Shown: piece by piece, positions 8,872-17,649 of the stretch
Numbering within the stretch: position 1 is the stretch's first letter
Layout of the letters: every line of letters starts with the position of its first letter
Origin: Stieleria sp. JC731
GTDB taxonomy: Bacteria; Planctomycetota; Planctomycetia; Pirellulales; Pirellulaceae
Length of the DNA: 64,000 nt
Direction: 5' to 3'
Assembly: GCF_020966635.1 (NCBI RefSeq)
Contig: NZ_JAJKFQ010000026.1
Span: forward strand, 349,894 to 413,893
Program-made: the position numbers and the translations under genes
The notes under the pieces: generated by a model
Databases searched by the model: none
The model's input: the letters and a program-made list of their open reading frames with translations, nothing else
What the model was told of the DNA's origin: nothing

Positions 8872-9339
8872 CTAAAGAAAACTAACGTCAAACTCTAATG
8901 TATTGTCTTGGTCAGGAAGCAGCGTCCATTCGAGTTTGCTTTTCCCGTCGTACTCCGGTGCGATTACCGAGTCAGATGGGGGCAAACCGACTTGCTGTTC
9001 CTTTGGGATCGATCGCAAAATTCCCGCAGGAATCATCGAGATTCGAATCCGATATTTTCCACCGTGCAGCCCGTTGTCATCGGTCAAACGAAATGAACCG
9101 CCAAAGATTGGTGCCGAGGCGCTGGGGCCGGTGGTCGATCCCATCGGCTCGAAAGTCATGACGGCACCCGACAGAGGTTTACCGTCAACGGTGACAGTGC
9201 CACCGGCTTGAATGCCGACCGATAGCTCCTTGGTGCAACCAGCCAACGCAATGCAAAGGGATAGGCTGCACAGAGCGAAACTGGTCCGCAAAAAGTTGCC
9301 TTGATCACTGCGTCGAACTTTGAATGTTCGATCATTCAT
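8872..9339 (-). CDS. Small lipoprotein with carboxypeptidase-regulatory-like fold
   Basis: 155 residues from ATG 9339, whose A is shared with the TGA of the upstream DUF1559 gene (TGATG), a sign of translational coupling; a TTG at 9345 is less likely. The lipobox LAGC puts the lipidated Cys at residue 35. The mature part has the pattern GGTVTVDGKPLSGAVMTFEP, then a GSFRLTDDNGLHGGKYRIRI strand, typical of the short lipoproteins that follow DUF1559 genes in planctomycetes. Function unknown; membrane anchored. Confidence 0.85.
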   Translation of the reverse strand: MNDRTFKVRRSDQGNFLRTSFALCSLSLCIALAGCTKELSVGIQAGGTVTVDGKPLSGAVMTFEPMGSTTGPSASAPIFGGSFRLTDDNGLHGGKYRIRISMIPAGILRSIPKEQQVGLPPSDSVIAPEYDGKSKLEWTLLPDQDNTLEFDVSFL

Positions 9340-10316
9340 CACCAAGGGTCTCCATTTAGAACCTTGCCATCGTTGCGCGAAGCAAGATTGCCGAGTACCG
9401 TCGCATCAACAAATTCCGTCAGGAAGCGAACACTGCCGTCGGCCAAAACGAATTGGACACCGCCAGCGTGTTGACTGCGAAAGGATTCGTAGGAAGGGAT
9501 GTCCAAGATGGAGATGTGATAGGCATTGAATTTGCCAAATACCGAAGCAGTCGAATGATACGGGTAGCTGACCGCCCACTGTCCGAAAGACTCTCCACCA
9601 CCGCCTGGGTAAGGAAATGGCAGATTGCTGGTGTCACGGACCTGGCGGCCATACTCACCCGCCAGCAACGTCATTGAGGTCCCATCTGACGCGCTGATAT
9701 CAGCGATATTGATCCAGTGCATCCAAGAACGATTCGGATCAATTCCCGCGTTCACACGTTCGCCTCGAAACACGTTCATCGCATCAACGATCGCACCGTT
9801 GTGCAGCTCGTTGCGGTACTTTTTCGTTCCGGTGGAAAGTGCGTAGCTGGAATAGCCTTCCAGCGCGCCGCTTCCATCGGGATAGGGGACTGAAGGACAG
9901 CGATAGACTTCGGGTGTCTTCTTTGCCGGTTCCGCATTGATCGGGTCCCATGCGCTGTACTCGAAATCGAACTCGTCATACAACGCTTGATTCTCGACAT
10001 AAGGCAAAATCGAAACCCATCCCGTCAGCCCTGCCGCCTGTACCGGTTCACGTTCCGTCCCACCGATTCGCACACCAAGAGCACTCGGTGGCAATTTGCG
10101 ATGCACGTCGTTGTAGTTATGCATTGCCAATCCGATTTGCTTCATGTTGTTCGAACAGGACATGCGTCGGGCCGCTTCACGAGCCGCCTGGACAGCTGGC
10201 ATCAGTAGTCCGACTAGCATCCCGATGATCGCGATGACGACCAACAGTTCGACCAATGTGAATCCGTGCCGATGGTGGAATGTTTCAGCACGCTGCGAAG
10301 TTTTCAATCCGATCAT
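9339..10316 (-). CDS. DUF1559 pilin-like protein
   Basis: 325 residues. It carries a type IV pilin-like leader: [18 protein letters not shown] with the processing Gly18-Phe19 and Glu23, then the usual [19 protein letters not shown] stretch. The C terminus has the family tail [19 protein letters not shown]1559 proteins are a large expanded family in planctomycetes, presumably processed by a prepilin peptidase and placed at the cell surface; individual functions are not known. It overlaps the following lipoprotein gene by one base. Confidence 0.93.
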   Translation of the reverse strand: MIGLKTSQRAETFHHRHGFTLVELLVVIAIIGMLVGLLMPAVQAAREAARRMSCSNNMKQIGLAMHNYNDVHRKLPPSALGVRIGGTEREPVQAAGLTGWVSILPYVENQALYDEFDFEYSAWDPINAEPAKKTPEVYRCPSVPYPDGSGALEGYSSYALSTGTKKYRNELHNGAIVDAMNVFRGERVNAGIDPNRSWMHWINIADISASDGTSMTLLAGEYGRQVRDTSNLPFPYPGGGGESFGQWAVSYPYHSTASVFGKFNAYHISILDIPSYESFRSQHAGGVQFVLADGSVRFLTEFVDATVLGNLASRNDGKVLNGDPW

Positions 10317-10370
10317 TGCAGCCCCCGCGTGGGCAATGGAGTGAACGTGTTGCTGTAGAAATACGTGCGT

Positions 10371-11138
10371 TTAGCGATCGGCCGTTTTCCGGCGACGACG
10401 ACGCAGGGTCAGTAGCCCACCGATCATGCCGATCGCGGCAAACGAACTGGGCTCAGGAATAGCGGTTGGCGAGACAAACGCAGTGTTCGATGTGAACGAA
10501 TCGACGTGGAATTGATCCAGTGACACGTGGGGAGCCGGTGTCGCGAAATCGATTCGGTACTCTGCTTGGCTATCAGAAATGTCCCAAAGCGCCAGGTAGT
10601 CGACGCTCTCGCCAGAGAAGCCGCCACCGCCACCGACTCCACGCCCGGTTTCCTTCATCATGGTCGGTGCGATCGTGCCCGCAGTTCCAGTGCTGGCGGA
10701 AAGCAAAATCGAGTCATAGTCGAGTTCGCCAATCGAACGGAACTGCGCAACGATTCGTGTATTCGATCCGGCCGTTCCCGTTGGCACGATGCTGTAGAAC
10801 GACAGTGCCGCGAAAGGTGAATAGATGTTTCCGCTTCCGGTCGCGATCGATCCGGGGCTAACCGTAAACGAAGCGACATCGCCGAATTGTCCAGGGGCAT
10901 CGGGCGTGACGTCGGTGTATCCAGCAATTGGATCGTTCGGGCTCGTGTTGTTTTCAAAAAGATCCCAGCCGCTGTAGGTGCTGCCCGCGTCTCCACGCAG
11001 CCATCCGAAGACTTCGCTGCTGGTATCGGGAACCGAATCACCGGGTGCGTAAATGTCCGCTTTTACGGCGGTTGAAACCAAGAAGGCTCCGATCAAGCCA
11101 AGGATCGGACGTACAGATAGACGCAGGCTAAGGCCCAT
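10371..11138 (-). CDS. PEP-CTERM surface protein
   Basis: 255 residues from the chosen ATG at 11138. The frame continues to an ATG at 11234, but starting at MGLSLRLSVRP gives a normal signal peptide (core ILGLIGAFLVSTAVKA). Neither start has a clear Shine-Dalgarno. The C terminus is a full PEP-CTERM signal: PEPSS, a hydrophobic helix (FAAIGMIGGLLTL) and a basic tail RRRRRK. Such proteins are sorted by exosortase to the outer surface or extracellular matrix. The mature region is Ser/Thr/Gly-rich and unrecognised. First gene of the envelope cluster. Confidence 0.85.
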   Translation of the reverse strand: MGLSLRLSVRPILGLIGAFLVSTAVKADIYAPGDSVPDTSSEVFGWLRGDAGSTYSGWDLFENNTSPNDPIAGYTDVTPDAPGQFGDVASFTVSPGSIATGSGNIYSPFAALSFYSIVPTGTAGSNTRIVAQFRSIGELDYDSILLSASTGTAGTIAPTMMKETGRGVGGGGGFSGESVDYLALWDISDSQAEYRIDFATPAPHVSLDQFHVDSFTSNTAFVSPTAIPEPSSFAAIGMIGGLLTLRRRRRKTADR

Positions 11139-11291
11139 AGGGAGGTTCCCAGTTGAAAGTCGAGTGGTCAGTCGGCCAACCGCACTTGCGGTCGCCGCGC
11201 CTTTAACTCGCTTGCTGGGTTGGTGCCGGGCCATCAGCGGTTTCGCTGTGGCCGGTCTGCCTGCCTTGCTTGCTACACGTAAAAGCTAGTT

Positions 11292-11310
11292 GAGAATGAT
11301 TCGCATTAAA
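11292..11310. promoter_or_regulatory. Fur-box-like site
   Basis: GAGAATGATTCGCATTAAA matches 13 of 19 positions of the classical Fur box, including the AATGAT half and the CATTA half. On the minus strand it lies 14 bases past a TTGACA hexamer (complement of 11325-11330), i.e. where a -10 region would sit, about 150 bases before the chosen start of the PEP-CTERM gene. Confidence 0.5.
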
Positions 11311-11398
11311 ATAATGGTGCGGGTTGTCAATGTCAATCACACTCGTGAAATCTTTCGCGAAGCAGATTTGGAACTGAAAACCCCTGTTTCCCACTGTT

Positions 11399-11444
11399 CG
11401 AACACTGATCGATCACAACTGGGACGTTTCGAAATCAGTGTTCG
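11399..11444 (-). terminator. Hairpin downstream of ppc
   Basis: An 11-bp perfect stem (CGAACACTGAT at 11399-11409 pairs with ATCAGTGTTCG at 11434-11444) lies just past the ppc stop. There is no strong T-run, so it may stabilise the mRNA end rather than terminate. Confidence 0.5.
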
Positions 11445-11465
11445 GCCTTGAGTATGCCTGCCGTG

Positions 11466-14174
11466 CTAGCCGGTGGTTCGTAAACCGCCGGCGATACCTT
11501 GAATTGACAAACGCAACAAGCTTGTCAGCTCCTCGCTGTCCTCTCCGGACCGCATCTGACTGAGCAGCTGAATTTGCGACAGGTTCAAAGGATCGACGTA
11601 AGGATTTCGCATTGAGACCGACGTCTGCAGCCACTCGATGTCCGTCAGCAGCTCGTGGTTTTCCTTGATCAACAAGATCGCACCTCGACTCTTTTCGAAT
11701 TCCGAGGAAATCAGCTGCCAGATTTCGTTGCTCGATTCGTCACTGATCAGGGAGGCGTACGTTTTTGCGATTTGCATGTCCGCCTTGGCCAGCGCGAGTT
11801 CGGCATTGTCGATCAAGGCACGGAACATCGGCCACTTTGAAAACATCGATCGCAAAATGGACCAATCGGGGTCCTTACTGTCGACAAACTTCCGGACCGC
11901 GCTCCCGATACCAAACCACGCGGGCAGGATGTGCCGTGACTGAGTCCATGCGAACGTCCAAGGGATCGCTCTCAAGTCGGCGAGCGAGGTACGTTGACCA
12001 CGCCGTGCCGGACGCGAACCGATCGGTAGGTTTTCGATTCCACTAATCGGGGTCGCACAATCGAAGTATTTAAGGAAGCCTGGATGTTCGACAAGTGATC
12101 GATAGATGCGAAGCGACTCGGCAGACAGAATTTCCATGCCCTCAACCCAGCTTGGCTCAGGTGCAACACTGGGTGTCGCGCTGACCAACAGGGTCGCGTT
12201 GATAATCTGCTCCAAATGCCGGTGCGCGATCACGGGATCATCGTACCTTTCCGACAGCACCTCTCCCTGTTCGGTTACACGCAATCGTCCGTCCACGGCT
12301 TCTTTGGGGAGCGATCGGATCGCACGGGCAGCGGGTCCGCCGCCTCGCCCCAGTGCCCCGCCTCGACCGTGAAAGACGGTCAGATCCACATGGTTCTCGC
12401 CGGCGACGGCAGCGAGCTTTTCCTGAGCCTGGTGCAATTCCCAGCAAGCGGTCAAATAGCCACCGTCTTTGGTGCTATCGGAGTATCCGACCATGACGAT
12501 TTGGCTGGGCTGATCGAGCTTTGCCAAGTATCGCTTATAAGCTTTGTCCGCCAACAATCGATCCAGCATTCCTGACGCGTTGCGCAGGTCATCGATCGTT
12601 TCAAAGAGCGGCATAATCGGTAGGTGAGGCAATTCATCGACGCTTTCGTGACGCTGAATCCAAGCCGTTTTCCAAAGCGACAACACCGTCAGCACGTCTG
12701 CTTCGGAGTGGGTCATGCTGATGATGTAGCCACCGATAGGCTGCATTCCCCAACGTGTGTACTCGTCAACCAGCAAAAGAAACGTGTCGAACACCTCCTT
12801 GGATGTCGACGAAAGCTTTGAAACATCGATCGTGGTAGGTGCGTGATCGTCAGCTAGATAATCCAGCAGATCTTGGTCACTCGGCGGAGACTGCAGCCCA
12901 AGCTGCAGCGCAGTGACTTCTCGCAAACATTCACGGTGGACTTCGGAGTTTTGCCGGATGTCTAGCGATGCGTAGTGAAATCCGAATGTGTCGACGAGAT
13001 CGATCCAAGGCTGCAAGTATTGGTCCACCACGCGGCGTCCACGATGGTCAAACATGCTTTGCCGAAGCATCTCCAAATCACCGCGAAATTCTGCAAGCGA
13101 TTTGAATGCCGCTTCATCTTGGTTGCCGGCTTCGAGTGAATTGAGCGTATGCTCCAAGCGATATTGCAACATCCGCATGAAACGTCGATACGTTTCGGAC
13201 TTCGAAACCGGTTCGATTCGTTCGCCAAGTTCCGGCATTTTTGCGATGCAACTTTCGATGCGTTCTTGCAGCTCGCCATCCGATGCGACTTGTTGATCCG
13301 ACATCACGACTTGATTGTGCAAACGCTTGCACTCCGCCAAATGTCCTTCGAGTGCCGCGCGACGAAGACGGGCAAACGTATTGCGTGATACTTCAGCCGT
13401 CACGAAGGGGTGCCCATCGCGGTCGCCACCGATCCAAGTCCCGAAAGACATGAAACGGGGGATTTCGAAATGGTGATCCGGGTAGGTTTTCTGAAGCGCC
13501 GATCGGAGCTCGCGATAAGTCTTCGGCACGACATCCCAAAGCGTCGACGCGAAATAAACACCCCGACTTACTTCGCTCATCACTGGTGGTCGGTCAGGGC
13601 GAACCAAATCGCTTTGCCACAATACCGTTAGATTGGCAAGCAGCTCGGCCTCGGCGGATTCGGAGTTTTCCGCAGCGATTTGGGCCAACAGTTCTCGAAC
13701 ACGTCGCAGTAATTGTCGCGTGGTTCGGCGTTTGGCTTCCGAAGGGTGCGCGGTGAATACCGGTTCGATTTGCAATCGGTCAAGCCAACGCTGCATTTCC
13801 GAAGCTGGCATCCCCTGCTTCTTGATCGTATCAATCGCATGGGCGATTGACTCGCTCCGAGGAATGCCGTTGACTCGGGCCGCATCGTCGCGTTGTTTCA
13901 AGACTTCGATCCGCTGTTGTTCTTCGGCGACGTTTGCCAAGTCAAAGAACAGGCTTAGCCAGCGAATGACCGACCGCATTTCGATCGGCGTCAATCGCTT
14001 TAGCTCATCCACGAGGCGAGATTCGGCCTCCGGAAACCCGGCTCGGCGTTCGAAAGCGAGTCGTCGGATTCGATGCATCGTATCGGCCAGAGATTCGCCG
14101 ACTTGTTCGCGCACAACTAAGTCAAGTTGCTCAACTAGATGATCGAGAGTTTCGTCGTTCGCTTTCGAATTCAT
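11466..14174 (-). CDS. ppc: Phosphoenolpyruvate carboxylase
   Basis: 902 residues, full length for bacterial PEP carboxylase. The enzyme adds bicarbonate to PEP to form oxaloacetate and replenishes the TCA cycle; cytoplasmic. Conserved sites seen are the catalytic-His motif FTAHPSEAKRR (His143), GGDRDGHPFVT, VGYSDSTKDGGYL, FHGRGGALGRGGGP and the C-terminal GIAGGLRTTG. The last differs slightly from the usual GMRNTG end, which is normally sensitive because it lines the effector/active site. Transcribed alone. Confidence 0.97.
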   Translation of the reverse strand: MNSKANDETLDHLVEQLDLVVREQVGESLADTMHRIRRLAFERRAGFPEAESRLVDELKRLTPIEMRSVIRWLSLFFDLANVAEEQQRIEVLKQRDDAARVNGIPRSESIAHAIDTIKKQGMPASEMQRWLDRLQIEPVFTAHPSEAKRRTTRQLLRRVRELLAQIAAENSESAEAELLANLTVLWQSDLVRPDRPPVMSEVSRGVYFASTLWDVVPKTYRELRSALQKTYPDHHFEIPRFMSFGTWIGGDRDGHPFVTAEVSRNTFARLRRAALEGHLAECKRLHNQVVMSDQQVASDGELQERIESCIAKMPELGERIEPVSKSETYRRFMRMLQYRLEHTLNSLEAGNQDEAAFKSLAEFRGDLEMLRQSMFDHRGRRVVDQYLQPWIDLVDTFGFHYASLDIRQNSEVHRECLREVTALQLGLQSPPSDQDLLDYLADDHAPTTIDVSKLSSTSKEVFDTFLLLVDEYTRWGMQPIGGYIISMTHSEADVLTVLSLWKTAWIQRHESVDELPHLPIMPLFETIDDLRNASGMLDRLLADKAYKRYLAKLDQPSQIVMVGYSDSTKDGGYLTACWELHQAQEKLAAVAGENHVDLTVFHGRGGALGRGGGPAARAIRSLPKEAVDGRLRVTEQGEVLSERYDDPVIAHRHLEQIINATLLVSATPSVAPEPSWVEGMEILSAESLRIYRSLVEHPGFLKYFDCATPISGIENLPIGSRPARRGQRTSLADLRAIPWTFAWTQSRHILPAWFGIGSAVRKFVDSKDPDWSILRSMFSKWPMFRALIDNAELALAKADMQIAKTYASLISDESSNEIWQLISSEFEKSRGAILLIKENHELLTDIEWLQTSVSMRNPYVDPLNLSQIQLLSQMRSGEDSEELTSLLRLSIQGIAGGLRTTG

Positions 14175-14824
14175 TTCACGTTTACCAGAGGCTATCGAAA
14201 TCAGTTTCTTGCTGAAGGCCAGTATTTGTACAGGTCAACCTGGGCGGCATATGAACCTACCTCAGACGTGCATTCAATCCGCCATGCAACGGATCAGGTC
14301 AGAATGTAAGTTGATCGTTGGTGAGACGTTGATGCACAGTTTTTCCCAGTCGGCTTTCAGTGCAATCCTAACGGAACCTTGGCTAATCAGCCTCCACGGT
14401 TTGGGGGGAGGCGGCCTAAGGCGATAGCGTTTCCCTTACCGCGACCTAATGAAGCATTCGTGGTGTGGAGGGGGCATACACGCGGCAACAGCTGAAACGC
14501 CAAGTCAAACCTTTCGCTGCCAAATTCGTGTCTGCGAAAAGGGTTTCAAGCCAGTTGCGTCGTTAGCACGTACGCCGGGTTGCAGGTGAGCAGGAGGTTT
14601 ATGCGGGTTTTGCTACCCCGAGCAATTTGCATCTCGAAATTCGCCGATATACAGAATCAGACGCGCATTTTTCGACCAGGCATGGGGCTCTTTCCTGGTC
14701 CGTCTAGCTGGATGTCATGCGACGGGTTGGCCGCGATCACTTTTCAATTGACGGCGGCCAGTCATTTTTGATATTCCGGCGCTTTGAAATTCGATCCTCC
14801 TGCATTCGATCAGGGACCAGTCTG
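14175..14824. other. Divergent intergenic region, 650 bases
   Basis: Lies between the start of ppc and the start of the glycine-zipper gene. It includes the 5' extension of the latter's frame, which I do not count as coding. I see no RNA gene, repeat or convincing ORF; it presumably holds both promoters. Confidence 0.4.
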
Positions 14825-15502
14825 ATGAAACCTTGTGTACGGTTCGGCTTTGCCGCGGTTCTGTGCCTTTCCACCATCCAAACAGCGATGGGACAGGCGA
14901 ACAAGCAACGTGGTGTCGCGTTGGGTGGGCTTGCCGGCGCGATCGCAGGTGGCATCATTGGCGACCATAATGATGAAGCAGGTGCGGGAGCTGCCATCGG
15001 TGGTGTCGTCGGCGCGGTTGCCGGTGGCATCCTGGGAAACGCGGCTGACAAAGAAGCTCAGATCCAACAACAGCGTTCCGCCTACTACCACGCTCAGCAG
15101 CAACAAGCCGCGGCTCAGCAGCAGGCGATCGCAATGCAATCCGCGGTTACTCTGCAAGACGTCATCAGCATGAGCCGTTCAGGTCTAAGCGACCAAGTGA
15201 TCATGAACCAAGTCCGCCAACGCGGCTTCATTGGCAAGATCAGCGTCAGTGACATCATCGCATTGCATCAACAAGGTGTCAGCGAGAACGTGATCACAGC
15301 ATTGCAATCAGCGAACACGTCACCTGCGCCCGTTCAGGTTTCGCGTCCGGCTCCAGTGCAGCCATCGCCAGTTGTGATTGAGCGCCATTATCAACAGCCT
15401 TCGCCGGTCATCATCGAAGAGCACGTATTGCGGTCCTATCCTCGCCCACACTACTACCATCATCATCGTGGTGGTCGAGGTTCGTTCTACATCTATCACT
15501 GA
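14825..15502 (+). CDS. Exported glycine-zipper protein with His-rich tail
   Basis: 225 residues from ATG 14825; the frame opens at 14717 but MKPCVRFGFAAVLCL is a standard signal-peptide start. After cleavage (about AMGQA) come two glycine-zipper helices (GGLAGAIAGGIIGDH and GGVVGAVAGGILGNAADK), typical of outer-membrane-associated proteins. A Gln/Ala-rich stretch follows, then a repeated segment with ISMSRSGLSDQVIMNQVRQ and IALHQQGVSENVITALQ, and a Tyr/His-rich end. The family is common in planctomycetes. Envelope location is likely; the job is unknown. Confidence 0.85.
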   Translation: MKPCVRFGFAAVLCLSTIQTAMGQANKQRGVALGGLAGAIAGGIIGDHNDEAGAGAAIGGVVGAVAGGILGNAADKEAQIQQQRSAYYHAQQQQAAAQQQAIAMQSAVTLQDVISMSRSGLSDQVIMNQVRQRGFIGKISVSDIIALHQQGVSENVITALQSANTSPAPVQVSRPAPVQPSPVVIERHYQQPSPVIIEEHVLRSYPRPHYYHHHRGGRGSFYIYH

Positions 15503-15531
15503 TCATCAATCAACTGACAGACAAACAGCGA

Positions 15532-15572
15532 AACGCTGCAGCCTCCATACTGAGGGTTGCAGCGTTTTTTTT
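15532..15572 (+). terminator. Rho-independent terminator of the glycine-zipper gene
   Basis: AACGCTGCA (15532-15540) pairs perfectly with TGCAGCGTT (15558-15566) and is followed by an unbroken T-run to 15572. Confidence 0.92.
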
Positions 15573-15749
15573 ATGGACTGATCCGTGGCTAAATATGATC
15601 CAATGGCCACTACGCATTGCCCATGCTGGACCATTCAATTGTCGGCCTGCGGGATTGATCGCTTACAAAGTGGCATTGGACGCCAAAGTGCCAGCGGGGA
15701 AGAATGCTGCATACAGGCAGTGTAGGGCAACAATCGAGAGACACAGCTG

Positions 15750-17384
15750 CTAGCCGTCTGATAGGCCTTTTCTTCCCCGCAGTCGAACCAGCATTGCTGC
15801 TGAGGCGGCTAGCACGAGGATTGCGCTGAAAACGAAGTAACCGATGACACCGCTAACGAAACCATCGTTTACAAGCTTGTTATCGGGGACAAGGTCTTCG
15901 TTCAATGGAAGCCAAAACAACGTCGAAAATGGACTCGTGACCCCAGTCCAGTCGATGTTCGTGATCGTTTCGTCCGGCATGTTCAGCATCCGAGTGACGA
16001 TGGACAGGGATGGCGGGACAACGTACAGCAGTAACAAGACAGCATAAGTCGTCAACAATGCGATCGAAGTCTTGCGGGCGAACATTGAACATGTCAGCGC
16101 CACGACACAATTGACCAAACAAACCACTCCGACAATCAAGAACATCAGTCCGACCGAAATCAGGTTCGACCAAAACGCAGTGTTCAGTGCCGCGCCCAAC
16201 AGCAGCGGCCAAAGCAGGAAACCTGTCAGAACAAGCGAGATACGGAATCGGACGATGAACTTGCCCCACAGAATCTGGACCGGCGACAACGGAGTGGTCA
16301 GAAGCAAATCCAGGGTCTGACGCTCTCGTTCGCTGGTAATACTACCGGCTAAAAACGACGGACCGACCAGCATGTTGAAAACGATGACGTAAACGCAAAA
16401 CCAGGGTGCTTGATGCTGTTGGAAGAACAAGAAATAACCCATCATCGGGATCGCTAGCAGGATGCTGATCTGGATGACCAGACGCAACATCAACGTCCCT
16501 TGGCTAAAGATCTCGCTGTGGAGTTCCTTGTCGTAGACCGGGTTGGCACCATCGGCCATCATCTCGTCTTTCTTTGGCGGCGCAAACAAACGATCGGGAA
16601 ATTGGTCAGGCTGAATCACAAGTCCGACTGCTTCTTCGGCCTCCTTCTCCAGGTCGATCACTTCTTTGCCTTCGCTGCCGACATCAGGTGGATAAAGCAT
16701 CCGGCCTGCCGCAGCGGAACCCATCAAAATCACAGCGGTCAGTCCAAAAGCAGGGAAGACCACGGTGGCAATTCGAAGACGCAAGTATCCGTCGTCACCC
16801 AGGGATGCCCAAAACACACAGGCACCGATGACCAGCGGCAAAATTGCGAGATAGCTGACGACAAGGGCGCTACTTGTTCGAGGAAAGTAACTGCTGCACA
16901 ACACGCCGATCGCTCCGAACAAGACCACCGAAACGATCAGGCCGAAGTAGGCCGCAAGCACCTCATACACGTGGACGCCACCCAAAGGCAGGCATAGCAC
17001 AATGATCGGCAGCGACCCGATAATCAACATGCCCAGGTGGGTTAACGAAGCCACCATTTTCCCCAGCACAACGGCGCCCGGACGCAGGGGACTGGCAAGC
17101 AGCATCTCGTACGTTTTGCGTTCCTTCTCCCCCGCGATCGTTCCGGCAGCAAAGCTTGGCGCCATCAACGATGCGATCACATATTGGCCCAGAAAGAACA
17201 GGTTCACCAACTTGGTTGCCGAAGGCGGAGTACTGGTCAGGTCCAGACGCTGATCGTTGGGCCAAGCGGCGATCACGACCGTCGCGAGAAGCAATTGGTA
17301 CAATCCCAATAACACAAAGGCTCGCTTGGTGCGAAGGTTGACAAGCAACTCTCGCTGCAGCACAGGATTCTCAAGGATGTACAT
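15750..17384 (-). CDS. ABC-2 type transporter permease, duplicated halves
   Basis: 544 residues with about 12 membrane helices in two similar halves. Each half has the ABC-2 hallmark just after its second helix: GTIAGEKERKTYEMLLASPL in the first and a second TSERERQTLDLLLTTPLSP in the other. A hydrophilic loop of about 70 residues (around 220-290) separates them. It diverges from the lipoprotein/ATPase run at 17650, and the ATPase at 20086 is the natural partner. Substrate unknown; the whole set resembles Gld-type or copper-processing export systems, which is inference. Confidence 0.88.
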   Translation of the reverse strand: MYILENPVLQRELLVNLRTKRAFVLLGLYQLLLATVVIAAWPNDQRLDLTSTPPSATKLVNLFFLGQYVIASLMAPSFAAGTIAGEKERKTYEMLLASPLRPGAVVLGKMVASLTHLGMLIIGSLPIIVLCLPLGGVHVYEVLAAYFGLIVSVVLFGAIGVLCSSYFPRTSSALVVSYLAILPLVIGACVFWASLGDDGYLRLRIATVVFPAFGLTAVILMGSAAAGRMLYPPDVGSEGKEVIDLEKEAEEAVGLVIQPDQFPDRLFAPPKKDEMMADGANPVYDKELHSEIFSQGTLMLRLVIQISILLAIPMMGYFLFFQQHQAPWFCVYVIVFNMLVGPSFLAGSITSERERQTLDLLLTTPLSPVQILWGKFIVRFRISLVLTGFLLWPLLLGAALNTAFWSNLISVGLMFLIVGVVCLVNCVVALTCSMFARKTSIALLTTYAVLLLLYVVPPSLSIVTRMLNMPDETITNIDWTGVTSPFSTLFWLPLNEDLVPDNKLVNDGFVSGVIGYFVFSAILVLAASAAMLVRLRGRKGLSDG

Positions 17385-17649
17385 CAGCCGCTACGATTAT
17401 TTCCACTGGTTTCCCTACGGACAGCCGAGTAATCGACTGCTTCCGTCTTAGCATGACGCCATTGTAGCAATCTGCAACCGAGACACCGGCAGCCGTATCG
17501 TTGTTGAATAGACAAAATTACTTTAACGTAGCCACTACTTCGCCCCGACTTGGTGCCTACTCGCCTAGAATAACTTTTGCGATCGGGACGCATGCGTTGC
17601 CGATTGACCGAATGACTACTCGATTTACTCTTCGCGACTGATCTCTCGA

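Noticed and set aside
8473-8898. Long frames antisense to the Kelch, ppc, permease and other genes
   Set aside because: They mirror the real genes' codon pattern, have no domains and no ribosome binding sites; treated as shadows.
14717-14824. N-terminal extension of the glycine-zipper protein
   Set aside because: A normal signal peptide begins at 14825; the extension would bury it.
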